Of a DNA stretch of 64,000 bases, positions 50,448-59,997 are shown in pieces. The stretch lies in the NCBI GenBank assembly GCA_001563335.1, contig LRSL01000058.1, forward strand, positions 1-64,000, read 5' to 3'. Position 1 is the first letter of the stretch. The number at the start of each line of letters is the position of its first letter. Source of the stretch: Candidatus Thorarchaeota archaeon SMTZ1-45. GTDB lineage: Archaea > Asgardarchaeota > Thorarchaeia > Thorarchaeales > Thorarchaeaceae. Both the position numbers and the translations under genes were made by a program. The notes beneath the pieces are model-generated. The model was given only the letters and a program-made list of their open reading frames with translations, was not told the origin of the DNA and did no database searches.

Positions 50448-50807
50448 GTGATAATGATGGAGTTTATAGAAAAACCTATACTAGTCCTTGTAACGAGTAG
50501 ACCCTTTGGAAAAATCATAGCTGCTGAGGGTTGGCGTGCAGCGGTAGGAATGTTCGGAATGGACCACACACCTCAGTTACTTTTTCTTGGGAATGGCGTT
50601 TATGGCTTAATGAAGGACCAAGATATCATGCATATCCGAATGTTCAAATCAACATTCGAGAGCTTTGATGGTCGTATTTGTGCAAGTAAGAAGTCTCTTG
50701 AGGAGAGGAACATCTCTGCTGATGAAATCTTCGAGAACGTGGAAGTTCTAGAAGAAGAAGAAGTTGCGAAAGCATTTGTCGAGAATGAAATTGTACTGAC
50801 ATTTTGA
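50448..50807 (+). CDS. DsrF/TusC-like sulfur-relay protein
   Basis: RPFGKIIAAEGWRAAVGMFGMDHTPQLLFLGNGVYGLM; 2 nt after the previous gene. Confidence 0.8.
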   Translation: MIMMEFIEKPILVLVTSRPFGKIIAAEGWRAAVGMFGMDHTPQLLFLGNGVYGLMKDQDIMHIRMFKSTFESFDGRICASKKSLEERNISADEIFENVEVLEEEEVAKAFVENEIVLTF

Positions 50808-50814
50808 GGAGGAA

Positions 50815-51120
50815 ATGAAAGTGAGGTATCTAATTTGGCTCTCTAATCAATGTACCAGCGTAAGAGAAATAATTGAGGTTATGAAGACACAGGGTATCGA
50901 AACTGATTTACTATTAGTTCAAGACGGAGTATATCTCGTAGACAAAGGTTGTCCACATACAGCTGAGATCCAAGACCTTAAGGTCAAAGTTCACGCCTTA
51001 AAACAACACATAGAAGAACGAGGTATTAGTGCAAGACTAGTTGTTGATGTGGACCAAATTGAGTATCCTGAGTTGGTTGACCTGCTCATGGAGAAATATG
51101 ATAAAGTCATCTCTTTATAG
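50815..51120 (+). CDS. DsrH/TusB-like sulfur-relay protein
   Basis: LLLVQDGVYLVDKG... and MEKYDKVISL C-terminus; position after DsrEF. Confidence 0.75.
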   Translation: MKVRYLIWLSNQCTSVREIIEVMKTQGIETDLLLVQDGVYLVDKGCPHTAEIQDLKVKVHALKQHIEERGISARLVVDVDQIEYPELVDLLMEKYDKVISL

Positions 51121-51138
51121 ATAAAGTAGTAAAAGAAC

Positions 51139-51576
51139 ATGAATAAAAACGAGGGTGAGAATCAAGTGTCTGAGAAGATCTATGTTATCAGTTGTAGTCA
51201 AGATTTATTGAGTCTTGGAATGGACAGGTTGAGAACTGCTGTTGATGGTATGGAGGAGCGAACTCTTTCATTAGACTGGTCGAAGGTAAGATTAGTTCCC
51301 GTAATTGCAAATGAGAAGGTTGCTTTCACTGTGGGAGAACAACAATTTGTACCGATAAAGCCAATCTCAATTCCAGCAAATGCAGTAGTAGTCCAATCAT
51401 ATTATGGTGTCAACGGAATGGGTCATTTATCATGCATAGGCTCGCAAGAGTTCAAAAGACCTGATGAAGACAGGACTGCGGATATGTCTATATTTCAATC
51501 GAGAATCAAAGCCTCTGTCCTTAAAGGAGACCTGCTTGGTCAGGTTTTGATAGTTCCAGGCAAGCAACATGCTTAG
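51139..51576 (+). CDS. conserved-looking protein of unknown function in the DsrEFH operon
   Basis: 18 nt downstream of DsrH on the same strand; no recognised family. Confidence 0.65.
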   Translation: MNKNEGENQVSEKIYVISCSQDLLSLGMDRLRTAVDGMEERTLSLDWSKVRLVPVIANEKVAFTVGEQQFVPIKPISIPANAVVVQSYYGVNGMGHLSCIGSQEFKRPDEDRTADMSIFQSRIKASVLKGDLLGQVLIVPGKQHA

Positions 51577-51624
51577 TAAAATCAAATTCTATTAATGAGG
51601 ACAAGTTCTTTGGTTTCTATACAA

Positions 51625-52506
51625 TCAGAGACCCCGTAAATAACTTGGCCTCAATCTACTTTCATCATCACTTCTAATTATATCTGATAGAACCTGCACC
51701 ATTGCTTCTTTATCCCTGCCAAGTGTACCTCTAATTGGCAAGTAGTTTGAGGCGTGATTTGTCCTGAATATGCAATTCGTTAGCTCAAGTCCTTCAACTA
51801 GGATTTTGAGTTCCTTTAGAATATCCATTGGGTCCATTGGCTCAAACTCTCGGTCTTTAATCATCTCGCTTATCCGTGTGCCTGGAGGTGTCATCAGCGT
51901 TAAAGCTCCAATGTATTCTGGATCAATTTCGTTGAGTGCTTTCGCTGTTGCCTGTGCATGTCGTTCAGAGTGTTCCAGACCACCGAGTCCGAGAATGATT
52001 GTGAGCGAAAGTGGTATACTCGCATTCCGAATCTTCTTGCATGCATCAATGTTCTCCCTGGAACCCACACCCTTTCTAGCCCAGCGTAGTAATTCATCAT
52101 CACCTGTTTCAAGTCCTAGATACACAATGCCAAGACCTGCATCTTTGATTGATATCAGGTTATCAACTGTCTTGTCCCGTACGTCTCTTGCATAGCCATA
52201 AATCCCTACACGCTCTAGCATTGGCAGCTCTGGTTTCAGTACATTCAATGTTTTGATTAATTCGTCAGTTGACATAGCAAGAGCATTACCATCAGCTAAA
52301 AAGACTCGTTTTACATGTTGCTTATACTCATGAGGAAGTGTGTTCAAATCTGATTGTACACCTTTTGCACCTCGAACCTTGTAGCTCTTCTGTTTATATG
52401 AAACACAAAAAATGCAGGCATTATGAGAACATCCTACTGTGGCTTGAAGTATTAAACTTCTAGCCTCACTCGGAGGTCTCCAAATACTTCCTTCATAGGG
52501 GAGCAT
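51625..52506 (-). CDS. radical SAM protein
   Basis: LQATVGCSHNACIFCVSYKQ cluster region, GIVYLGLETGDDELLRWARKGV, ILGLGG. Confidence 0.85.
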   Translation of the reverse strand: MLPYEGSIWRPPSEARSLILQATVGCSHNACIFCVSYKQKSYKVRGAKGVQSDLNTLPHEYKQHVKRVFLADGNALAMSTDELIKTLNVLKPELPMLERVGIYGYARDVRDKTVDNLISIKDAGLGIVYLGLETGDDELLRWARKGVGSRENIDACKKIRNASIPLSLTIILGLGGLEHSERHAQATAKALNEIDPEYIGALTLMTPPGTRISEMIKDREFEPMDPMDILKELKILVEGLELTNCIFRTNHASNYLPIRGTLGRDKEAMVQVLSDIIRSDDESRLRPSYLRGL

Positions 52507-52665
52507 TGAACATCACTATAATTAGGATTCAGAGAATAACTCCTCATCATCTTTTGGGTCTAACGTATGAACTAGAAACTGGCTGAGAATAGCAATGGTT
52601 TTTCGAGAATTCCATAAGGTCAAAAGGACAAAATTGTCAGGGTGAAAATCCGAGGTTTGATTTAG

Positions 52666-53454
52666 ATGACAAACCATGAAGATGCATTTGAAAGGACTGA
52701 AAAAATCATTAATTACTTTCATCAACTTTTAGTAATGGCAAAAGAGGAGGGAGACATCGGTTTTGCTAGTTTTAACACCGTATTTGACAAACTGATGCCC
52801 ATCCAACAAAATAAGCTCAAAACAATAGTGGGTAATCAATTTGAAACTCTAATGAATAAAGGTTCCATTGTCTGTATAGGAGTGAGTTATAGAGGTCCAA
52901 TCATGGATTGCATTAATTATGTAACAGAGGATGGTGTTGATTATCAACTCTGGAATAATTACGCATCGGAATACAATAGGCTCAACCAAATGCTCAATCA
53001 AATGTCTAAAGACATAGCTACTCATTTTGGTGGTATACCATTAGATGCAACAATCGGAGGTATAATCGATAAGATCAATCACGTATCAGATTATTTTGGG
53101 ATGGTTCTTTCTCATAGGATCGTCGCGGAAAACTCCGGATTAGGATGGCGTGGAAAAAATCAATTAATCATTCATGACCGATTTAGTTGTGCTATCCGAT
53201 TTGCATCCATCATTGTACCTTACCCACTGAAATATGGTGAGAAAGGTGAATCACAGTGTGGCTCTTGCACTGCATGCGAAGATGTTTGCAGTTTCATTAG
53301 GAACAGAGAAAAATTGCCAGATTATCGTGAAAACTGCAGAAGATATATTCTACATCTCAAATTACAGGGAATCGAGAGAGACATCTGTGGGAAATGTATC
53401 AAAGCTTGTTACCTGAGTAGCATCTTCAAAGATGTATTCGAACTTCCGCTCTAG
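52666..53454 (+). CDS. QueG-like (epoxyqueuosine reductase family) 4Fe-4S protein
   Basis: RIVAENSGLGWRGKNQLIIHDRF...CGSCTACEDVCSF...CGKCIKAC. Confidence 0.75.
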   Translation: MTNHEDAFERTEKIINYFHQLLVMAKEEGDIGFASFNTVFDKLMPIQQNKLKTIVGNQFETLMNKGSIVCIGVSYRGPIMDCINYVTEDGVDYQLWNNYASEYNRLNQMLNQMSKDIATHFGGIPLDATIGGIIDKINHVSDYFGMVLSHRIVAENSGLGWRGKNQLIIHDRFSCAIRFASIIVPYPLKYGEKGESQCGSCTACEDVCSFIRNREKLPDYRENCRRYILHLKLQGIERDICGKCIKACYLSSIFKDVFELPL

Positions 53455-53524
53455 ATTTGTTGCAAGATTAATAACCATTCAGGAGTAACTGTAGGTAAGT
53501 AGATTGTTGTTCTTGTAGAGCAAT

Positions 53525-54280
53525 ATGGGAATCATGGTCGGAGGCATCAAAACGTTCACTAGTCTAGATTTGATTTCACTCTCAGTCGGAGTTTCACCTA
53601 TCAACAGATTTAGCATATTATTCTGGCAGGAACTAGAAGATTTACTAGGTCCCATCTTAGGACCCATTGTAAGAGGGTTCTTTGAACCAGTATATAGAAC
53701 ATTTGAAGACACTGTCTTTAGATCTCAGTTCATGTTTACAGTAATTTGGACTGCGATGATCATTTGTGGTCTGGTCTTTGTGATATATGAAGCTCCTAGT
53801 TTCTTGAGTTGGATCATGGGAACTCAACCTACAACACCCAAAAGACAAGCAACCTCTAGGCCAAGTAAAACACGAGCTCAACGAGTTTCAGAGGATTCCC
53901 ATAGAGTCACAAAATCCAAAGTACAGGAAGAGCGAGAGCGATTAAAAGCTGTAGTTGAAAGATCGGGAGTCAAGGTTCATTCCTCAGTCAGACGAATGAA
54001 AGAAGAGCTACTTCTAGATGTGTCTGTACATAACGGAAGTAATCATCAGATTGACATGGTGGTTGTAGATATTGACCTGCCTGTTGATATTAACACGGCA
54101 ATTGGGTCTTTCAGAATGCAAAGACTTGGTACAATTGGAGTCGATGAAACCCAAGTTGCTGAGTTCAGACTTCAGGAACGTGGGGGCGATATCACTAAAA
54201 TCGGTGGTCATGTTGAGTTTCTTAGTGCCTCTTATGAAGTATCAAAGATAATGCTGCCACAGCCAGAGATTGTGGAATAG
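53525..54280 (+). CDS. hypothetical membrane protein with C-terminal beta-rich domain
   Basis: TM segment (FMFTVIWTAMIICGLVFVIYEAPSFLSWI), then soluble C-terminal domain. Confidence 0.6.
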   Translation: MGIMVGGIKTFTSLDLISLSVGVSPINRFSILFWQELEDLLGPILGPIVRGFFEPVYRTFEDTVFRSQFMFTVIWTAMIICGLVFVIYEAPSFLSWIMGTQPTTPKRQATSRPSKTRAQRVSEDSHRVTKSKVQEERERLKAVVERSGVKVHSSVRRMKEELLLDVSVHNGSNHQIDMVVVDIDLPVDINTAIGSFRMQRLGTIGVDETQVAEFRLQERGGDITKIGGHVEFLSASYEVSKIMLPQPEIVE

Positions 54281-54287
54281 AGTCCGA

Positions 54288-54803
54288 TTAATACATATCA
54301 TATCCGGATGACGCCAGTCTTTGTTGTTCGTCAGAACCTCCACGGAGCATAGCTGTTGATTTCATGTATTCTCCATAATCTTCCCCAAATCTTGAGAGCA
54401 TCATCTGATCCTCATAACGTGCCAAGATGTACCAAACTGCTATGCAAATTGCCACAGCTGGAATCATCATAAAAGACCTATAGAAACAGGCATAGGCGAG
54501 ATTCATGTAGATCATGGCTGCAGATATTGGTTGTCTGATTTTAGCATATATTCCCTTGCTTAGAAAGTCTTCAAGATCAGCAGGTCTGATTCGAGATTCT
54601 TTGAAACTATGTGCTTTGGTTAGATATCGAATGAATTTCAAGCTAAAATAACATCCGCCCATAACGAAAATGAAATCCCAAAGATCTGCAGTGGGTTTCA
54701 TCAATCCCGCACCATACCATAACAAACCTGCAAAGTTGAAGATTGCTAGTAATGGCCGCCAGAAGTTATACATCCCAATTGGTCCTGATGTATCTGAACT
54801 CAT
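54288..54803 (-). CDS. membrane methyltransferase-like protein (ICMT/PEMT-like)
   Basis: GIYAKIRQPISAAMIYMNLAY...YEDQMMLSRFGEDYGEYMKST. Confidence 0.65.
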   Translation of the reverse strand: MSSDTSGPIGMYNFWRPLLAIFNFAGLLWYGAGLMKPTADLWDFIFVMGGCYFSLKFIRYLTKAHSFKESRIRPADLEDFLSKGIYAKIRQPISAAMIYMNLAYACFYRSFMMIPAVAICIAVWYILARYEDQMMLSRFGEDYGEYMKSTAMLRGGSDEQQRLASSGYDMY

Positions 54804-55034
54804 CTCTCGTTGTTACCCTCATATCTGATTTTATCTTGAAGAAAGATAACTCTTAGCCATAACCTTGATTTTAAATTGATAAAAAGGGGTGTTTGAATAG
54901 CGGCGTATACCAACGAATAATTGCCATCATGATTAAAGAACCAAATCAAACATTATTCAATTTAGATTAGGTGGTTTACAGGAGTATGTTATATTATATC
55001 TCAATCTGGGCTTAAATGGGCTTGTAATTTTTTT

Positions 55035-55111
55035 GTACACGTTGTCAATTTATCATTGTAAACGTTGATGAGATGATGTGACTTATCCGTAAGAATTCAG
55101 TGTAAACGTTA
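55035..55111. repeat. three GTA(A/C)ACGTT(G/A) direct repeats
   Basis: GTACACGTTG 55035-55044, GTAAACGTTG 55058-55067, GTAAACGTTA 55102-55111. Confidence 0.75.
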
Positions 55112-55289
55112 AGCTATTTCGCGCCATTCAAAAAGAGTGGAAGCTAGAACTCTAATGTATAAGCCTATTTGTATCGTATTTTCTTATTTCTATATTGATT
55201 TGTATTGATTATAGCCTAAAAAATCTCAATTTGTATTGTAATAGGCAACTTTCATAGAATGGAATATGGCGCGAAAAGCTTGCGTTTAC
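55102..55289. repeat. long imperfect inverted repeat flanking an AT-rich core
   Basis: GTAAACGTTAAGCTATTTCGCGCCATTC (from 55102) vs reverse complement of GAATATGGCGCGAAAAGCTTGCGTTTAC (to 55289); perfect core TTTCGCGCCAT/ATGGCGCGAAA. Confidence 0.75.
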
Positions 55290-55364
55290 TATAGAAACCC
55301 TATTTCTTTATATTTGGGATAGCGTGTACTCTCTTTTGTCTACCGCCGGGAGGGTACGACACAT

Positions 55365-55634
55365 ATGATGATGTTCAGCAGAATGCTCAGACGACAGGGT
55401 TTCTATCGAGTTAAAAACCAAGACGACCCAGTATACATGAAGCACGGGGTTGGACTTGGTGGTATTTATGTGAGGATTGAACACAAAAAAGCGTTGATAC
55501 AGGTTCGAGATCTTGGAATTGAAGAAGAGTTCACCAAGGTCAAGAAGCTTGAGAATTTTATCAATGAACTTGAAGATCAAGCGTATCGTGAGAAGTGTTT
55601 CATTGTCCATCGAATGCGAGGCACTGGGTCCTAA
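55365..55634 (+). CDS. hypothetical protein (89 aa)
   Basis: ORF with plausible promoter; no recognised family. Confidence 0.5.
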   Translation: MMMFSRMLRRQGFYRVKNQDDPVYMKHGVGLGGIYVRIEHKKALIQVRDLGIEEEFTKVKKLENFINELEDQAYREKCFIVHRMRGTGS

Positions 55635-55676
55635 TTCTCCTCTCTCTCTTTACTGGCCTGGCGAAAACTCGCTGGG

Positions 55677-55706
55677 CCACTCTCACTCTAACTATTTTGA
55701 GAGTGG
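55677..55706. terminator. hairpin between 55365 ORF and HEAT-like gene
   Basis: CCACTCTCA-CTCTAACTATTT-TGAGAGTGG, 9-bp perfect stem. Confidence 0.4.
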
Positions 55707-55733
55707 TTCTTATACTAAACCACAGAATCCAGT

Positions 55734-57140
55734 ATGGGGCAGAATGTGAGAGATACCGTTGTTTCATTTCTTCGTGCAATCAACAATGGTGATTATGTTG
55801 CAGCTTTTTCTATTCTTGACAAGATAGTTACTGTAGGTGAAGTGGAACTCTTCTCTATGATGTTAGAACAAATTATTCTGTGGGAAGGCAATCCTTCACG
55901 CTACAAATTGAAAGTTCGTGATTGTATTGCAGAATATCTTGGATTTGGAGCTGTGTATTTTGCTATTTTGAAGCCTTCATATGCTATATTCAAAATGGTG
56001 TCCGGAGTTTCAAGTAGAAAGGAAGCGCGAGATTTTCTAATTCAAACCGTCATAGAATTGGTCACGAAAAATTCTCCCCTTGTCGATTTATCGTTTGTAG
56101 AAATAGATACACTGAAAGAAACGCCCTATGTCGTCCTAATCCCATACACATTATCAAAAAGAGCCTATGAGCTAGAAGGCTGTAAAATTCCATATTCATA
56201 TCATCTCTCTACTTCTGGTGAGGAACTGAAACATAGATATTGTCTTGCAGATCTTCAACAGACTCACTATGGAAGGAAAATTCTGAATGCGTTCAATTTC
56301 GATGGTGATTATCCAATAATAGGACAATCTGACTTTTTAATACTCCAAGAGATTTTGCAGTCTTTCGGGTATGATGTGAGTTCAATGATGGTCGAAGTGT
56401 CTGAGGAAGATTGGTCCCAGCTCATCATGAAGAGAGTTCAATATCTTGGACTAAAGTGTAGGGAATCAGATGAAATGTGGCTCCTTCACACAACCTACAT
56501 GGCAATGATAAGATTTGGATCTGAGGACATCAATATACGGGAAGAAGCTCTTAGAACTATTGAGGAGGTCGAAACCAAACATTGTAATGACGCGTTAGTA
56601 CCATTACTTGGAAATGGTACAAAGTCTTTGAATTTGAGAGTAATTAGGATATTCGAATCTACACATGATTATTCAAAGATAGATTGTTTGTGTAGTCTGA
56701 TTCCTGAATCAACTGGTGCTGAAAGGGAATCACTCTTCAAAGCTATCTCGGTCATTGAGTCGGCTCAATATTTCACACCTGGTGGAATTCCTTCAGCTCA
56801 ACCAAGAATTGAAACGTCTACTGAAATACATAATCAAGAAGTGACTTCAAGATATCTAGAAGCTTTGAGCAAGCTCTCAAAAGCATCATCTCCCGATGCT
56901 AAAATTGACTCCGTTCAAGCATTATCTGCATTTCAAGAAAAAGGAATAGAGAATCATCTCCGACGACTCATGGATGATGAAAATCCAAGAGTTAGATTTG
57001 CTGTACTGGAAGCTAGTCATGATCTCCCAAAAAATCAAGCAGCAGATCTTGTCCGTTTGGGACTACAAGATGATGATGCTACAATTAAGAATAAAGCTCT
57101 AGACCTCCTTGAAGAAAGATGGTCAGATAGCTATTTGTAA
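55734..57140 (+). CDS. protein with C-terminal HEAT-like repeats
   Basis: LRRLMDDENPRVRFAVLEASHDLPKNQAADLVRLGLQDDDATIKNKALDLLEERW. Confidence 0.65.
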   Translation: MGQNVRDTVVSFLRAINNGDYVAAFSILDKIVTVGEVELFSMMLEQIILWEGNPSRYKLKVRDCIAEYLGFGAVYFAILKPSYAIFKMVSGVSSRKEARDFLIQTVIELVTKNSPLVDLSFVEIDTLKETPYVVLIPYTLSKRAYELEGCKIPYSYHLSTSGEELKHRYCLADLQQTHYGRKILNAFNFDGDYPIIGQSDFLILQEILQSFGYDVSSMMVEVSEEDWSQLIMKRVQYLGLKCRESDEMWLLHTTYMAMIRFGSEDINIREEALRTIEEVETKHCNDALVPLLGNGTKSLNLRVIRIFESTHDYSKIDCLCSLIPESTGAERESLFKAISVIESAQYFTPGGIPSAQPRIETSTEIHNQEVTSRYLEALSKLSKASSPDAKIDSVQALSAFQEKGIENHLRRLMDDENPRVRFAVLEASHDLPKNQAADLVRLGLQDDDATIKNKALDLLEERWSDSYL

Positions 57141-57198
57141 AGCCAAAGAAAAGAAATAAAATAGCTAGCTATTTGTTGCTTGTTGAAGCTCTGAAGTA

Positions 57199-58401
57199 TC
57201 AAGCCTTTCTTAATTTTGAAACCAAATATCTTGGGGCAGCTGCAAGAATTGCACTTCTGACTGGTCGTATTCCAGCAAGCATCTCTGCAATTATTCGAGT
57301 TGTTCTCTCTGAACTCAGAAATGTAGTGCCCAACGAACTTGATCCTGATTCAAGGAATCGTTTTTGCAACCAGAGCCCCCACTTAAGATCAGAACCAAAT
57401 GAGCTAGTCCATAATCGTTCATATCTAGATAGGCGATTGTCTGAAAAGTCTTTTTTTTGAATGCAATCTGCTGCAACATCGGCAGCACTATGGCCACCTA
57501 ACATGGAATAGTAAATACCCTCTCCTGTAATGGGTGAACAATGACACGCAGCATCTCCTGCAAGCATAATCCGGTTACCATATGAGGGTTTGACTATTCC
57601 TGCTAGAGGCATTAATGCAGCCTCTCTATTCACAAGCTCCGCTCTTGCATTCTGGAGTTCACTGGATGTAGGCTTCTTGTTTTCAACGAGTTCATCCAAA
57701 TATGATATTGTTCTCTTCTTGCTCGTTCTAACTATTTCCACTATACCTCCAGTACCCAAAACGGTTTCATATTTGCGAGGAAATGACCAAGCATACCCCC
57801 TCGGAGAAAATTCACTCCCATAATAGAAATCATTCACAATTTCTAGTGGGTACTTTGTTTTCATTTGGTATTGAACAGCATATCCTATTTGTGAATTCAT
57901 AGGTCGACTTCTTACTGGTGTAAATCGAATCGTAACTGGGTTTACACCACTTGCATCAATGATGAGATGTGATGATAGTAAACCAGTTTCATTTCCCTTC
58001 GTGTATCTTACTGTACATTTATCCTTGGTAGCTTCTGTTTCCCCACATTCGGTGTTAAGCCAAATCTCTTCAGAGCTTGTTTCTATTTGATTCAAAAGTG
58101 TTACACCTAGAACTTCTCGGCTGACGTTTACTCCAACTCGGTTTTCAAAATCAACTCTTTTCATTTCAAGTCCAGGGAACTTCATTCTGATTGATTTGAC
58201 ATCATGAGCGCTGGGGATTTGTTCCAGTCCAAATTCTTCTAACGCTCGAGCAGGAATATATCCTCCACATGCCTTGTAAGCTCCTGGTTTGTCCTCTCTT
58301 GAAATCAACGTGTACTCTATTCCATATTCTGAAAGCCTTTTCGCAGCTGAAAGTCCTGCAGGTCCTGCCCCAATTATTATTACATCTGTATCTACAGTCA
58401 T
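57199..58401 (-). CDS. geranylgeranyl reductase family FAD-dependent oxidoreductase
   Basis: IIIGAGPAGLSAAKRLSEYG...KACGGYIPARALEEFGL...LAGDAACHCSPITGEGIYYSMLGG. Confidence 0.92.
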   Translation of the reverse strand: MTVDTDVIIIGAGPAGLSAAKRLSEYGIEYTLISREDKPGAYKACGGYIPARALEEFGLEQIPSAHDVKSIRMKFPGLEMKRVDFENRVGVNVSREVLGVTLLNQIETSSEEIWLNTECGETEATKDKCTVRYTKGNETGLLSSHLIIDASGVNPVTIRFTPVRSRPMNSQIGYAVQYQMKTKYPLEIVNDFYYGSEFSPRGYAWSFPRKYETVLGTGGIVEIVRTSKKRTISYLDELVENKKPTSSELQNARAELVNREAALMPLAGIVKPSYGNRIMLAGDAACHCSPITGEGIYYSMLGGHSAADVAADCIQKKDFSDNRLSRYERLWTSSFGSDLKWGLWLQKRFLESGSSSLGTTFLSSERTTRIIAEMLAGIRPVRSAILAAAPRYLVSKLRKA

Positions 58402-58454
58402 TCTTCTAGATGTTTTCTTGTGAAATGGTCCTAATATTTTTGGTCTAAATGATA

Positions 58455-58764
58455 GTAAACGTTAGAATTGTCTGAAATCATTTTAGCAAGATTTGCGTGT
58501 ACTGACCTATGTTTTCTTCAAGGAGGGGTGTACCCCTGGCCAGCAAGGGGTGATTTTCTCGGTCAGTACACGCTTGCTCGCTATTTCCGTTTAAGTACAC
58601 GTTGGTTTTTTTTGAGGAGCACATCATGAAGGGAGGAGAGAAACTGAGTCGAGAAAGTATGAAACTGTACTCGGACGCGAGATCTTTACTCCGGCTGATG
58701 CTACGCGACTATTTCAGGAGTGTGAAACAGAGCGTTTACTACATGTTATTGATGTACACCTTGG
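58455..58764. repeat. second cluster of GTA(A/C)AC(G/C) motifs, both orientations
   Basis: 58455-58464, 58496-58502 (rc), 58566-58572, 58595-58604, 58733-58739 (rc), 58754-58760 (GTACACC variant). Confidence 0.75.
58495..58573. repeat. 13-bp perfect inverted repeat with nested GC-rich hairpin
   Basis: GCGTGTACTGACC 58495-58507 / GGTCAGTACACGC 58561-58573; inside, ACCCCT-GGCCAGCA-AGGGGT. Confidence 0.8.
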
Positions 58765-58781
58765 TATATTGGACCTTGTAA
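58626..58781 (+). CDS. possible small ORF (51 aa), below ORF-track cutoff
   Basis: ATG preceded by GAGGAGC; MKGGEKLSRESMKLYSDARSLLRLMLRDYFRSVKQSVYYMLLMYTLVYWTL*. Confidence 0.25.
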   Translation: MKGGEKLSRESMKLYSDARSLLRLMLRDYFRSVKQSVYYMLLMYTLVYWTL

Positions 58782-59997
58782 TATCTAGAACATTGTATCT
58801 AACAATAGATCGTGTATCTCATTAGTCAAGATGGGCTTGTTTTGTAGAGTGATAATGGCAAAGATCGATATTTACTACCCTTCAGGAAAGCATTTAGAAA
58901 TGAATTTCAGAGAGTTTTTTGGGTGTATTAACTTTTTTCGATAAGTTAACAATAGTTTAATCATTATAGTCTTATCGCTCAATTCTTGTCGATTTTTCGA
59001 AAGTTTTATTTAAACAATTAATTTTATTTTACAATAATTGTCTAAATAATAATTATTCCTATATTTGGTACAAATAATACCATTATAAGGAATTACGAGG
59101 CACTATCAAATTATTAAAGATCCATAGGTAAAATCTTTGGTATTGAATCTATGCCAAACTAAATACTATCAAGAGATCATAATCTAACCAACATTGTTGC
59201 TTGTTATTTTTCCACATACTCAATTTTCGTATTATATACATCATTATATAGAAACATCATTAAAGAAGCAGGGTTATTTACGCCAAAATGTAGTAGTACA
59301 CGCATATTGAGTATGAGTGTATGCTTATTATAGCAATTCATTCTATATCTATATTTGATAATCGAATATAAGTAAATTAGAGAAAATAATGTGTATATCT
59401 ATAAATCAGTAATTTTGAATAAGATGAATCGAATATTGTTTTTCATTTTATTGGCGCATTTATATCTGATTCAATTATGAGTTCCTCTATATAGTTAATA
59501 ATAGAATATATTAGGGGTATTAATTGAAATATATTAAATATATAACTAAAATATTTAATAATCAATTAATTATTAAAAATATAACCACTCAGTAAATAAT
59601 CGCTTTCGATTTTTCGAAAACTCAAGAAAAAATAGTAGATGTCATTTGAAATGGCAGATCGTCATTTCTAATAACAGGTCAATAATCCTTTAATTTAAAC
59701 GCAATCGAACCCATTAAAACGTGCTTGATACTACCTAAACGACTCATAACACTGCTAATTACAAATGATTTGCTTTCATGCAAAGTAGTATTCTTCTATA
59801 GACAATATTGTGTAATAGCTTGCGAGAATATTTTCGTCAATACTCAGTCGCATATTCATTTATTTGTAGAATCGACGTGTACAATTCTGCCATCGTAAGG
59901 GACAGAGAGCAATGTCGCACACCAGCAGTTAGATACAAACTCTATTAACATTGTAATCCTCCCGTGATAGACACAATTCCAAGGTTGGAATAGCCAT

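Noticed and set aside
55117-55127. TTTCGCGCCA resembles the eukaryotic E2F site
   Set aside because: No E2F-family regulator is known in archaea; treated as a coincidence of a GC-rich box within the inverted repeat.
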